DNA of 64,000 bases from Oscheius dolichura. Taxonomy: Eukaryota > Nematoda > Chromadorea > Rhabditida > Rhabditidae. The stretch is from NCBI GenBank assembly GCA_932521035.1, contig OW051494.1, positions 10,588,001 through 10,652,000 on the forward strand, given 5' to 3'. The position numbers and the translations under genes are program-made. This document shows, in pieces, positions 31,759 to 42,900 of this stretch. Position 1 is the stretch's first letter. Every line of letters starts with the position of its first letter. The notes under the pieces are model-generated. The model ran no database searches, was not told the DNA's origin, and worked only from the letters and a program-made list of their open reading frames with translations.

Positions 31759-32373
31759 TATGCTGTATGTCATGATGATTTATTCCAGACTTGTGCAATA
31801 CTATCTTTAACAAATGTTTTGTAAGTTGTAAACAAAGGAAATGATAAATAACCTTTTTACCAACCTGTACTTCCACAGACGAGTGCTAGAATTTCTATCG
31901 ATGCCATCTGTAATTTGTGATACGGAAAAGAAACATCAAAACATAGAATTAGACTAACGGCAGCCAAAAATGGCTCGATAATCGGAAAAATCAACTGAAT
32001 CGGCGTCAAATTCTGATGTTTCCTTTATCCATTGAAGAAGAAGCTGTCGGCTTATATTATTATCACATGAGAAACACTAACCGTTGAAAAATCAAATTTT
32101 CTTACCAATTTTCATTATAAAACATCGCATTTCAGATTTCTGACAGAAACATTCTATTGGGATCCAATCCTGGCTCCTTTTTCGTCAGCTTCTCACATTT
32201 AGCAAAGGTAACGACCATCATTATCTTTTTCTCAGCGATTTCGAAGAGCTCCCTTCACTACTCAGCAATTATAAGGATCACTTTCTCTCCCAGCGCAAGA
32301 TTATACCCAGGATACTGCTTCTTTTCTTCAAAAATTAACCTTCCAGCCTGTCACGATATTCTTTCCAGAGAAA
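31759..32373. other. Intergenic stretch, no gene recognised
   Basis: AT-rich sequence with no convincing frame on either strand. The last 30 bases are a pyrimidine tract with TTCTTTCCAG, a possible trans-splice acceptor for the short frame at 32374. Confidence 0.35.
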
Positions 32374-32608
32374 ATGGATTTCAGCTCAATTTTTGGATTT
32401 ATTGGCACATTGTTGGCTATTTTTATCCTTTTTGGCTGGTGGAAATGTGCAACAATGAAAATTGAGGTTTTATTCGATCTTGTGAATAAAAAAGAGATTT
32501 TTAGCCAGTTCTCCCTTATTCACAACCAATTCTTCCCAAATATTTCAGAGGAAGTTATCAAAACTTCGTTCCGCCTCCTTATTATTTCCTACCTCCAACG
32601 TATGGTGA
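32374..32608 (+). CDS. Possible single-TM microprotein (50 aa, 2 exons)
   Basis: Exons 32374-32466 and 32549-32608 give 51 codons. One hydrophobic segment (SIFGFIGTLLAIFILFGWW) is followed by a basic tail (KIERKLSKLRS). A TTCTTTCCAG acceptor lies five bases before the ATG. If the intron is not removed, the frame instead runs on to about 32713. The call is weak because of its size. Confidence 0.35.
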
Positions 32609-32874
32609 ACTTTTTGGAACAGTTGTTTGACGTCGAAACGACGTCAGATTGCTTCAAAATAAATTGTACACATCATTTTCTTCAAGAGCTCCTCGGCTTT
32701 CGAAAAAATTTATAAAAATCAGTATTTCGCATCCATGTTCTTCATTTTCTCTCTTTATGACATGTTTATTGCATTTAGCTCATCCTGGTACCGGTACAAA
32801 ATTGAGGAAAAATCAAAAAATGAAGAGAAAATAGTGAACTGGCCGTCGACGTGAGGATAAGTGATGCATTTCAA

Positions 32875-35138
32875 TTACGTTGACGTCTGTGCTGCTGCCT
32901 CTTGTGTTTTTCTCATTTCTTCTTTTATTCTTGCCAGTTTTTCTTCTATTCGCAAAGAGAAGTGCGAGTAGTCTATCATTTTCTAAAGATCAAGCAGAAC
33001 ATTTGTACAAAAATAAGGGAAACTTACTGTATTTCTGAAATGATCTCGAAGTGCAGCACTCGTCTTTATCCATTTGATTTCAACAGCCATTTTGCTTGTT
33101 TCTGATTGTTTTTCAGGACTTTTTTGAAGCTCTTCTGCTGGATTTACATTATCTTCCACTTGTTGTGAATTATTAGGGATATTTTCGATAGAAAGGTTTG
33201 CGTTAGAGGGGCCGCCCTCTTGGACAAGTTCTTCCTCTAGGGGAGGGATGGGAGGAACGCTTCTCTCTGTGTCAAGATTGTTAGAATCATTTGATGTATC
33301 TAGATCAAAGTTAATTTCCCTTTTTGGGCCTATAAATATTTTTTCTTCGACATTGGGGCAGTTACTCACGCTTTGTTCCATCCAGATACGATAATCTCTT
33401 CCTTTTCTTTGATCGTACTTCTTTAGGTGTTTCTATTACTTCTAAAACTGTTATTTCATCGTCTTCCTCTTGAATTGTTTCAAGTTCTTTCGGTGCAGCT
33501 AAATTATCCTGTTGAGTAGGTTGAGCTTCTTGTAAAGTGGTATTTTGTAAATCTTGTGTTGTTGGATTCCATAACTAAATTTTCCAATTGAAATGTAATA
33601 AAAAAATAATAATAAATGTGATAAGAAAGCTTACAGGAATAGAATTCTGACTGCTGAAAATATTCATCACATTGAGCGGATCATTTTGTGTGGGGATTGT
33701 TTCCTGGGAGAGGGGAATATTTGTTGCCTGTTCTAAAGCTTCCTCACATCTTCTAGAAGAAAATATTGTATTTTTTGGGGGAAAAACTCACTTCATGACT
33801 CGAAGAGCTGCTTCATGTTCTGGTGCAACAATTACCAAAAAACGTTTATCGTCATGGCCCTGATGCATTGCGAGGACCTTCTCGCCAAGAGCTCTCTTAT
33901 TCACATGGATATTTGTGAAAAGAACAATATCATTCTTCTAAAATTAACACAGAAAAATAGCTAGCGTTGGAGTAAAACCCACCTTAATTCTTTGAAGAAT
34001 CGTTCTCCATTTTGGATCGTCGTAAACGATAACATTCAAGATTTGATCATGGAGGGGGGATGGAAGACTGAGGGGAGCAATAACGGTGGTTCCAAGGGAA
34101 CGAAGTTGTGAAAGGTTTGCAAATTCTCTTGAAATTTGTATTTTTCCATTATTTTTTTATAACTTACTCGCTGACAGAACCATCCCACACTTGGAAAACG
34201 GTATAATCTTTACCGCTATGTATACCGACGATCTTCAAAGAATAATCAGTTGCGAGAGATAAATACTTACCTGGGTAAAGATATTGAAGAATTTATCGAC
34301 TGTAAATTGTTTTGTATGATTGGGAATATCAGAAAGTACACCAAGAGTACGGCCTATGTGTATATTTATCTCCTTGAACGCGCTGGAGAATTTCTTCAAC
34401 CTGAATTAGTCGAAAATGGCGAAGTTTCTTGTTTTCTACTTTTCAGGCATTGGAGGACGTGTTTGTCCACAGGCTTGAGCCAGAACTATTGCTTCTTTAT
34501 GCTTTTCCATTTCTGTTTCCAGTTTTTCTGGTTGTTTATCTATTTTTATTGCTCTCAAGTCGGCAATCTGCAAAAGGGCACTTTATAAAATGAAGGCAAA
34601 TAATTTTAGAGCTCTTTGTAACATCCACACTCGAGTTGTATCCTTTTCCTGGTAAAAATATGAACAAAATATGGAAAGCTCACTCTTCTCTCATTATACG
34701 GCACATCATTGTTGGAAGTAGCAAATTTCACAGTAAAATCCTCTTGATTTTCGGCAGAACTTAGCCACGCCACACATTGATATTCTTTGTTGCCACCAAA
34801 TTGTATTTTGTCTCCGAATTTCTGTAAGGCAAAACTTCTTTCTAAAAAAAGAATGCACTCACGTCAAGATTGTAACATCGAAGAATATCGCCAATTTCTA
34901 ACGTTCTGAATAGATCTGCATCAATTGTAGGAACGTCTAGTTCGAGTCTTCCACTTTCGTCCTAAAAAATATTGAAAATCAAGAAAAAGAGTACCATGAG
35001 ATGAATGCTGAGGTGTCCATCAGAATTGGAAGCAACAATATCTTCGACAACACCATAAACATTCACAGAAGTGCCTAATAAGGCATACTGCAGATTAGAA
35101 AACGGGGGTGGCTTCCTTTGTTTATCTTTAGAAGCCAT
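32875..35138 (-). CDS. POT1-like telomere protein with two OB folds (581 aa, 13 exons)
   Basis: Minus-strand exons: 34995-35138, 34863-34961, 34684-34821, 34631-34648, 34440-34567, 34271-34400, 34168-34232, 33983-34127, 33792-33937, 33635-33752, 33370-33574, 33028-33329 and 32875-32982, 582 codons with all phases closing. POT1 binds the single-stranded telomeric G-strand overhang and controls telomerase access and end protection. The first OB fold begins FSNLQYALLGTSVNVYGVV, parallel to the start of human POT1 OB1, and continues HLMDESGRLELDV and IGDILRCYN. The second has KDYTVFQVWDGS, then QILNVIVYDDPKW, and KKNDIVLFTNIHVN, parallel to human OB2. The 200-residue tail is acidic and Gln/Asn-rich with a nuclear-signal-like RSKKRKR and a final coiled segment. 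Exon 4 is an 18-base microexon and the least certain part. Confidence 0.85.
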
Positions 35139-35852
35139 AACTTGAAGAAGATGAGTAGTTTTTATCGGAAAAAGAGAAGAAGAGCAAAGCAAAGCGATTT
35201 TGGTATTTTGAAAGCAGCAGTCGCCAGCTGACCGGGCAGAGCACGCTTACGACAAGCGAATAATGGCAACCGAGATGAAATGCAACTCTTTCACCACTGT
35301 TTGGTAAAGAAAACGGGCGAAATTGAGACTCAAAGAAAAAAAGAAGTGCTAGAATATAACGCGGCCGTGTTCTTATAAATTGATAACCAAAATATACGTC
35401 CTGATCTTCTGTATGATTGTGGCTGCTTCAAATTGAGTGGATTTATCAAATACTCAGCTCTTGTACAACAAAATTGGACAGGAAGTGAAACACAATTTGA
35501 AAAAGAAAAGGAATTTCAATTTTCAAGGTTCCCGCAAAATCAAGCGTCAGGCAACCGACGGTCACGTCAACAACGTTACCTTTTGCATTTCAGTGTTTAC
35601 AGTTACCAGTTCCTCTCCGTCAGTTATTTCTACTCACCGTTGTTGTTTGTCCAATTTGTTTACAGAACAGTGCTATATTTTGTAAAACATCTATTACATC
35701 GCAAGTGCTATGCAGCGTATTTCACAGCGCATTTGTTCATTCGCAAACAATAAAAAGCAATTTGTTGATGTGAAACAATTATAATTGCATCTTTCTCCAT
35801 TGTTTACATTTGCTTTCATCTAACACGTTCTCAATATTCTGTTTTCAGTAAA
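35139..35852. promoter_or_regulatory. Divergent intergenic region between the POT1-like and HRD1 genes
   Basis: 714 bases separate two divergently transcribed genes, so both promoters should be here. No TATA box or known motif was recognised. Immediately before the HRD1 start is TTCTGTTTTCAG, a trans-splice-type acceptor four bases from the ATG. Purine-rich sequence precedes the POT1-like start on its strand. Confidence 0.45.
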
Positions 35853-38781
35853 ATGGATCATGAGATCCGTGAGGTTCGTCGTGTTCTTCAAAGAGCGTTC
35901 CAACTTGGCCGATATGCGCGTAACCGCATCTCTAGTTCATTGTCTGTCATTCCCGTTCACGCTTTCTATGCAGCATCTTTTGTAGCCACTCTATCTGTAC
36001 TTCTTCATGCCTATGTAACACATGAACAGTTTTATCCAGCCGTTACGTTCCTGATGTCTTCGAAAATGGCAATCATGGTTCGTTGCTATTATTGTTTCTG
36101 TTGATTAATTATTATTTTGTAGGTATTTGATGTACAATTCGTGGTCTTGGCTTACTTATTTTTGAAATTTACCATCTGGGCTTTCTTCGGTCCACTTACG
36201 ATAATAGAACACACAGAACTTTATGAAAAGGCATGGTATGACTCATTGGATTGCTTGATGTTAGTAACTTTGGTCAAAGGAGAAGTTACACATCTTTTTG
36301 GCTTAGAAATCATGATGCTGATTATGAATAAGGTTGGATCATTTCAATCTCTCTTTGCTAATGTGATAGCAACACTCGTCCATTCTATTTTAGGCAGTTA
36401 CCTTCGTTACCAGTCTACGTGTCGATGCACAAGCTGTAGCTCTAGAAACATCACGATTGACACATACAAAAATGATTGGTAGCTTGGTTGTTTTCGCTTG
36501 GCAAAGCTATTTTAGTTGCTATTTTGACTTCCTTGTGCACAAGCCTCCGCCTTGCAAAATACGCTTACGATGATATTATGTCCACGGGTTCTACACATCA
36601 ACTTGTACTCGGTGTTGAGTCCGTTTCTCATTAGATGTTATAAATTTCCATGTTTAGGCATATGTTAGGTATAAGCACATTGGCGCATATTTCCTTCAAA
36701 TATGGCGTCTACATGTATTCACGTTATCATCCCGGATTTTACAGGAAAGATGAATATCTCAAAGCAGCTGAAGTTGTGAATTGTTTGTTTGCTGCTGGTA
36801 GCTTTCATTGAACGAATTCAGATTTCGTCCAGTTTGCGTGCTATCTCCTGATGATTTCGTACTTGTCATTGTATGATATGCTTCCACTCTTCCTGTTGAA
36901 GAACGTTTACCATGCTTTAAAGTACGTTATGAGATAGAAAGGATGGAACTTCTCCAATTTACAGAGATTTCACTCAGTCGTTCGATACATGGCGCCGTGC
37001 TCGTAGCGCTATTCAAGCTATTGAATCGTTTGTAATTTTCTTAATGCTATTGTAATTCATTTTCAGGAGTCTCTTTGATATAACGAATGAACAGCTTGCC
37101 GAATTGGATGATAGAACTTGTGCTATTTGTCGCGATGAGATGACTCCTTCTACAAGGCAGAAGCGTCTAACATGTGGGCATTGCTTTCACGTACAATGTG
37201 TTCGTGACTGGTTTCAAAGAGCTCCAAGTTGTCCTACTTGCAGAGCAGATGTTATTCGTCAGTTTATTTATATTTCGGATGAACACCTACTTCAGGACAA
37301 TCGGCTCCAACCCATAACGCACGAGATCAAAATGACCCAAGAAGAAACAGAAATGGAGGCGCAGGGGATGAAGAAAATGGACGTATTCCTCCTGAAGTAG
37401 TTGAAATGCTTAACAGATTAGCTAGGTTGGCTAATGAAACAAATGGAATAGTAGGAGAAATTTCAAAATTGTTCACTACCGTAAAATTTCAGCCTAACAA
37501 TGATAACCTCCGCCTTGATGGGCAAGACTATAATGTACATATTTCCGTTTCCCAGCATAGCTATCTGGTAAGAAGCTTGTTTCGCCATTATGTAACTGTT
37601 TTAGATACCAACAGGAGGAACGCCAGCGCCGACACCACCGCCCGTTCCCCGCACAGTTTTGAATAATATGGATGTACAAGAATTAATGAATTTGGCTGGT
37701 AATTTTTTTTCGTACGACCATATATTCTGAACCTGTTTCAGATAGCATGTCACAAAGTTTGCAAGTACGTAATGATTGGGCCAGAACAATGCAAACGTCG
37801 CTTCTCAATGATCATCGCTCACTGGTACAAGGAATAGATGAGGTGCAGAATATTATGTAAGTCTCTTTCGAATAGTTTATATTTAATTAGTGGTATTTGT
37901 AGTGCTCAAATTTTTGCTCGTATTGCTGAAGTTCGTCAAGGTAGTTTACCAGCAGCAGAGCTCGATCGGCTTACTCAATACACCGAGCGACTGCAACAAT
38001 TGGTACAGGACGTCCAGCGTATATCAGATTCGGCAGCAGAGTATGCATACATTTCTTTAGGAATAGTGGACTGTTTTAGAACAACTCTTCGTGGATTTGC
38101 TTCTTCTACACGAAATGTTGGTACCCAATGCCCTGTCCGTTCTCCTACTATACGCCCAATGGGCCGACTTTTCTCGGACGGCGAATTATCCCGTAGACGG
38201 CTTCTAGCCCAGAGGAATTTGATAGATATGGGGCGTCCAATAGGTCGGAGCGTATCGGATGATGCGGTTCCAGCTGAATTTCGAATGAGAAGGTTAGTCA
38301 TCAACTTACTATAAAATTGGTGTATAGATTTAGAGCCTCGACTGAACCAATATGGGATACGTTTCGTCCTACAATTACTCCACCTCCTAGTCTTTATGCA
38401 CCATCTACATGGGAAGCACCATCCGTAGCAAATCCCGAAGAGCCGTTATCAACGTGGAGTGGTGATTCGCCTGGTGGTTTTAGTCAAGAAACTTTCACAC
38501 AATTGTATTATTTTTTCCTTACATATACCATTGCTTTTTCAGTTTTAACACCACAGGAGAGAGTGCCGTTTCTCTCTCTAATGATGATACGTTAGGTCGA
38601 AGCAGTCCTCGACAGCAGAACGAAGAAACTTTCGCACGACAGTAGTATTTTTTTGTATACATATACCATTGTATTTTTCAGGTTAAATAGCACAGCAGGA
38701 GCTACCCCTTTTATGGCTAGGGATGATGCGCAAGAACGTCTTCGACAGCGGCGCATTGCAAGGTATATGGAAGAAGAATGA
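35853..38781 (+). CDS. HRD1/synoviolin-type ER E3 ubiquitin ligase (769 aa, 16 exons)
   Basis: Exons 35853-36077, 36123-36332, 36394-36478, 36516-36618, 36658-36782, 36822-36921, 36965-37027, 37067-37257, 37296-37567, 37605-37698, 37742-37856, 37903-38040, 38080-38292, 38328-38504, 38543-38641 and 38682-38781 give 770 codons in phase. HRD1 is the multi-spanning ER membrane ligase of ER-associated degradation. Diagnostic stretches: HAYVTHEQFYPAVTFLMSS, FFGPLTIIEH, LPLFLLKNVYHALKDF, then NEQLAELDDRTCAICRDEM and an H2-type RING (CAIC, CGHCFHVQC, WFQRAPSCPTCR) at about residues 315-360. The tail is Pro/Gln/Ser-rich with a helical VRNDWARTMQ region. Exons 14-16 end and start with very similar sequence, suggesting recent exon duplication. 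It resembles C. elegans sel-11 in role, but orthology was not tested. Confidence 0.9.
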
Positions 38782-39984
38782 GTACCCGATGGGATGTCTC
38801 AAAATGCGATTGATAATTCTATTCATATGTATTTTGTCATCATTTTAACGGGTGAGCTTTTTTTAATTTCATTCAAAAAAATTTCTGCTTTTTGTTTTGC
38901 TTTACAATAAATGGTTTATTTAAAACATAGATTGTTTGCAGTTATCTATAGTAGAGTATTATTTGCAAACCATAATGAATAATTGATAGGCGTCTACACA
39001 AAACGGAGTAATGGAAGAGAAAGCATAAGAAAAAGGATGAAGCTACCCAATGGCTACTCATTTCAATTGTCAGCGTCATTTCTTATCAATGGTAACAGGT
39101 TTGTTGCATCTTGACGACTTTTCATTCTCTTCTGTTTGTTCTTGTTCTCTGTTATTCATTCTTTTCGTATTTATTTGGCCACAGTCGCATTCTTTTCGCT
39201 CCCAATCATCATCATTCTTCGTCTTGGATCCATTTATTATCTGTCTAGGAATGCTGATTTCCGGTTGTGCTGCTGGGAGCCAGTCCCTTTATTCCTTCCT
39301 AGGCCCGTAATCAATCTGCTCCTTCTCTTTCTCAGGAAACCACCGGATCTATTACCTGGCGTACTCTTTTTCCGCCAATTATCCCACACACACGCCGCAA
39401 TGTGTAACAACCACCAAAACTCCTTTTGGGTTGTTATTCTTATTTGCAGGAGATCTCTTTCGTCTTATATTTGTTAGCAACCCATTTATTTTTCGCACTG
39501 TTCTTTGCAGATTTCCTTTTTCTTTCAAATCTTATCGCTTATCGAAATTCTCGGGTGAAACGGCACCCTGTCGCATTGTGTTGCAGTTTTCGGGTCATGC
39601 TCACCTCTAATATCTGTTCCGTTCATGTTTCCTTTCCCAGAGAACCATTTCTCTCCTATTTACTTATTTTGTTCTGTTTACAAGCTGTAAACTCAAAAAT
39701 TAGACAACTGATTTTTCTTTCATGGCTCATTTTCATGCATTTCTCTTTTTTTTTCCAATTTTATAAGCGAATCATTTTAACATAGAAGAATTTATAGCCG
39801 ACATTATAGGAACAGTAAAAAGCCTGACTCTAAACTATAGTGACCTAGAATTGCCTACAAATTGATAAAATTTCCCCCAGTGGCTTGTTTCCCCTTCTTA
39901 TCTTCGCCCAGTGGTCTCTTCCCAATTTGTTCTCTCAACTTCCTTATTAAGACTTATTTTACATTCTGTAAACAGAAAACAGCA
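38782..39984. other. Gene-free region upstream of the decarboxylase
   Basis: Pyrimidine-rich on the plus strand, with open frames explained by composition. It contains the HRD1 polyadenylation signal (AATAAA at about 38905). The composition changes from AT-rich to the GC-richer flank near 39.9 kb. No motif was recognised. Confidence 0.4.
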
Positions 39985-42900
39985 ATGGATCCCGAAGAAT
40001 TCCGTATACATGGAAAGGAAATGGTCGACTTCGTGGCGGATATGTGGAAAAATATCCCAGATCGGTCGCCGCTGCCGAAAATTCAACCCGGCTACATTTC
40101 CGAGCTGGTTTGACACGGGATTTCAAATAAATTTGAATTTTAAAGGTTCCCGCCCATCCCCCAACCTCTCCAGAATCTTGGGAAGCTATTTTCGCCGATT
40201 TGGAGCCAGCCGTCCTAAATGCCAACACCTATTGGCATCATCCAAAATTCTTTGCCTATTTCCCGACGGCCTGTAGTTATCAGGCAATTATGGCCGATAT
40301 ATTGTCTGGTGGGCTGTCTTCTGTGGGATTTACATGGGTAAAATGACCATTATTAATGGTCTACCCCCCTGAAATGTTCAGAAATCTGCCCCATCAATGA
40401 CAGAATTGGAAATGACTACTTTGGACTGGCTGGTGGAGATTCTGGGACTACCGGAGCATTTCAAGGTAGGGAGCGGGTCTCGAAGGGAAGAGAAGGGCTG
40501 GAAAATGGTTCAGTTTATGAAGAATACGGTAATAGAAAACTCTAATTGAAAAAAATATTTTCCTTGACCCCCCGACGAAGTTTTGAAAGTGCGGGCGACG
40601 CCCTTAGGACTGTCCGAACGACGGAGGAAACTTTTGGTCATCTGGTACTGAGGAAGCCCAATTTTTAAAAAAGCGCTACAGCTATCTTGTAGAGAATGTT
40701 GCTCTCTTTCTAACGACCTCAATATCTCTGGAAAAATCGATTTCTACAGGGTGAAAATGAGCCTGGGAGGCCGCAGTCCATGTTTTCTATATTTTTTGGG
40801 TGAAGTGAATTCTTACTCCCGTTTTTGACAATGTTTCTACCCCAGGCTTGTTCGCCATCGCCTCCTTAGTCGGAAAAGTTAATGATCCGCTAAAAAAGTG
40901 AGGCTTCCCAAGTCTCAAATTGAGCCAGAAGGCGCAAACTTGCCATGGGAGTGCGCATCGCCGCGGCGCCGGAACTTTTCGTTTTTTGACCATAACAATG
41001 TTCAATTTTGAAGAAACTGCCACATCTATCTTGTAGAGAATTTCAATCCCTATCAGATGATACCAAAATCTTCGGAAAATCCCCAAGTTTTGGGCTTTAA
41101 ATTGATTGTCGAAGTAGGCAGACCGTGAACTGGTCGATCCAGCCCGGATTCCCATGGTAAAAGCGTTTATTACTACGAGATCACACAGAAGTTCTTGTTC
41201 CCTCTTGGTCTATCGGCTTTTCTCCCCTCCTCCTCCTTTTCCTCTGCCGGCTCCATGGCTGTCGGTGCGGCTCTTCTCCGCCGGGTGGTCGTTGCTGGCC
41301 GGGTGATCCTTCTTCGGGTCGCTGTCCGGGGCCGGCTCCTTCTCCGAGGCGGGCGGCTGCTTCTCCTTCTCCCGCTCCTTCTCCTCCACCTCCGCCTTCT
41401 CCTGTCTCCGCTTCTTCTCCTTACGCCGCTCCGCTTCGTGCTCTTGAATCTTGGTCACCCTCTCTCCGCTGATCTCCTTTCGAATGTCGGCATCGTATTC
41501 CGGCATCTCCGCCGGCACATCGCGCAGTGTGTCGTCGTCGTGGGACTTGGCTGACTTCTCATTTTTGACCGACGACGTCTGTGTCTTGTGTTCTCCGTAT
41601 TGGCCGGACGACTCGGCTCCCGGCTCCTGGCTGAGGGACTTCTTCTCTTTAGACGACATCCTGGCTGGGAAGACACAGAGAGCAGCCGCTATTGGCTGGC
41701 AACAAAGTCCAAAAGAGAAAGCCTATTAGTTGGGGGATTTGACCGTTTCCAGACACTTTTCTGACCGGTTGGACAATCCAACCGAAGCTTCTGGTCAAGA
41801 ATCGACAGATTCCGTCCCAAGTTCATCACCTCTGTTGGCCTATCATATACCGTTAGAAAGAGCTCGTCGTGTATATATCCCCGCCAAAATGAATGCTATG
41901 CACCTATTTCAAATTCAAATAGGAAATTTGAATATTCAAAATATCCTCCCGGGCATCTTTGAGGGCTAAATAATTGAAAATGGCCTATTGGAGCCGGCGT
42001 TCGTATTTTTCCCACCAAATGGACCATGGCGAAGAAGATCTGATAGAAAAACCATAAAAATGGAACCTGAATTTTTTGATCCGTCCGGGATCCCCTCTCA
42101 AACGTAATACGGTATTGAATGGGACCAAATTTTGAAGGTTTTGCGAAGAAGATTTTCACACTGCTGTGTTTTCCAGAAAATTCTCTACAAGATTGCCGGA
42201 GCCATTTGTTTCAGAATTCAGCCGAGGGTCCAGGAACAGGGATTATTCAGTGTACCGCCAGTGATGCCACTATGATTGCCATTATGACCGCTCGGGCCAG
42301 AGCTGTTGAGGTTTGTTTCAAGTTTTTCTATTTTTTTTAGCCGAGTATTCAACGGTCTACGCAGTTAATTAAACAAAATTTCCTATTCCAGGCAGTTAAA
42401 AATGAAACAAGTGGTGTTCTTTCCTGGGTGGCTGGAACAGAAGTCGGCAAGACCATCAAGAACATCCTGGCGAAAGTGCGCCAGAATACGGTAGGTCCCA
42501 ACGAGAAATATAGTACCCCGATTCAGATAGAAGAAGAAGGAAGCGAGGCTGTCATTCCCCACTACCATGACCCGTCCGTTTTTGAGAAGATGGTAGCCTA
42601 CTGCTCGGATCAGGCTCATAGTTCCGTGGAGAAGGCTTCCATGCTCTCGGGAGTCCGGCTGCGGAAACTGAAAAGTACTCTTGACACGAAAATTGGGAAT
42701 TATACCGTAACCCGGGAGACATTGGAGCAAGCGATAAAGGTAAATCCCCGCCATGGGCAAACAAAAATTTCGGGCGCCCGATTGTTGGGATAAACTGATG
42801 TGTCGGATGTTTGTGTATATGTCTCGGGAATTTCTGGGTTATTTTCAACGATTTAAAAACCAGCTTGTAGAGCGTTTCAAGGCGAATCGAATGACCCTAG

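Noticed and set aside
34260-34275. U1-like ATACTTACCTG motif
   Set aside because: It is simply the reverse complement of a consensus splice donor of the POT1-like gene; no U1 stem-loops follow.
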